A stretch of 64,000 nucleotides of DNA from Effrenium voratum. Its lineage: Eukaryota > Sar > Dinophyceae > Suessiales > Symbiodiniaceae. Positions within the stretch are counted from its first letter, which is position 1, and each line of letters begins with the position of its first letter. The notes under the pieces were generated by a model. The model made no database searches and was not told the DNA's origin. It saw only the letters and a list, made by a program, of their open reading frames with translations. Both the position numbers and the translations under genes were made by a program. The DNA lies in the NCBI GenBank assembly GCA_963377175.1, contig CAUJNA010003001.1, positions 1,272,424 through 1,336,423 on the forward strand, read 5' to 3'. This document shows, one piece after another, positions 63,286-64,000 of this stretch.

Positions 63286-64000
63286 TCCCCTTTGTTTTGC
63301 AAATGGGAATCATGGGAAGCAAAACAGAGCTGTGGGCATGTGTCTGCATATTTTGTACAGATTCTGGGGTGCAACGAGCCCACCGTGATCAAGGTCCTTT
63401 GGGGATCCATTTCCAGGTTCTGAACATATTGTAAAGCAAAATGCAGACATGTGTGTGTGTGTGTGCGCGCGTGTGTTCGAATTGTTCTTGTTGGATCTCC
63501 TTGTTCACCGAACAAGGCTGTTTGGGTGGACTCGGGTTGCTTTCCACTTCTTGGCAGACCCATTCCCGGCGGATTTGCGACGGTTGCGAGCAATTTGTTC
63601 AACTTTCTTGGCTGGGGTTGCCATCTTAAACCAACTGCCAATGGGACTGGGGGGGGGGGTTCTGGGAACATGCGCATTTTCCTTGTGCCATGAAGCACAC
63701 AGGTGTGACATGGATTTGTGACAGGGTTGCAAGGCTGTTCACTCACTTTCTGTGATACCCTCAGGAAATCTTGCAAAGCATTCAAAGTAGCCATGGAAGT
63801 CAAGCAAGATGCGAGCCTAGGATGTGTTTTCGTTGGTTTGTTTGATAGGGGGTTGTCCCATTCAAGACGGAATCCTGCACTTTGTGGGGAGCACTGAAAC
63901 ACTCCCCTTCTCCACCAGGTGGATCAATCCGGGCCAGCATGACTCCGGCACACAAAGGCTCACTCCTATGAGTTGCTGGACTTCATGTTTGGACCTTTTC
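63286..64000. other. Window end, no firm gene
   Basis: A (GT)n/(GC)n microsatellite lies at 63450-63474. A segment at 63555-63605 reading ADPFPADLRRLRAICSTF after CTTGGCAG may be an exon, without a clear donor. Confidence 0.35.

Overview
The window reads as nuclear DNA of a dinoflagellate, most likely a Suessiales-type species; the species itself is an inference. There is no long gene. Coding sequence lies in exons of about 30-200 bases, mostly with G or C in third codon positions, separated by introns of about 100-1200 bases. Two genes are recognisable from conserved residues, and in both the reading frame only joins if introns start with GC or GA instead of GT. Many exons begin with G straight after the acceptor AG. 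All of this is typical of dinoflagellates. Nearly all supported exons are on the + strand; one two-exon gene at 7.35-7.94 kb is on the - strand.

Layout. 0-2.4 kb: 3' end of a NUDT12-like NADH pyrophosphatase. 3.6-5.9 kb: a short two-exon fragment and the membrane-spanning C-terminus of another gene. 7.3-8.8 kb: - strand exons. 9.6-20.4 kb: + strand exons of unrecognised genes, with 3' ends at 9.77, 12.48 and 15.85 kb. 22-27.5 kb: a satellite-rich block (23.98-25.43 kb), itself containing a large inverted minisatellite and a 73-bp array, with exons on both sides. 29-43 kb: more + strand exons, several ending in stop codons, so several genes. 44-53.4 kb: a run of small Lys/Arg-rich exons, then the 3' end of an ABCA-type transporter. 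53.4-55.6 kb: a decayed retroelement fragment and a succession of tetranucleotide arrays. 56.9-63.3 kb: exons of at least three more genes.

Between and inside the genes are several families of short (about 80-150 bp) elements with terminal inverted repeats, named A to M here. The main observation is that copies of at least three families (B, F, L) appear to be introns almost in their entirety: the flanking sequence is open and in phase only when the element is removed, and the splice sites lie in or within about 15 bases of the terminal repeats. They look like introner elements, mobile elements that create introns. Exon boundaries and gene linkage come from reading by eye without transcripts and are provisional unless stated. 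I saw no rRNA gene, no intact tRNA gene, no CRISPR array and no bacterial-type operon.
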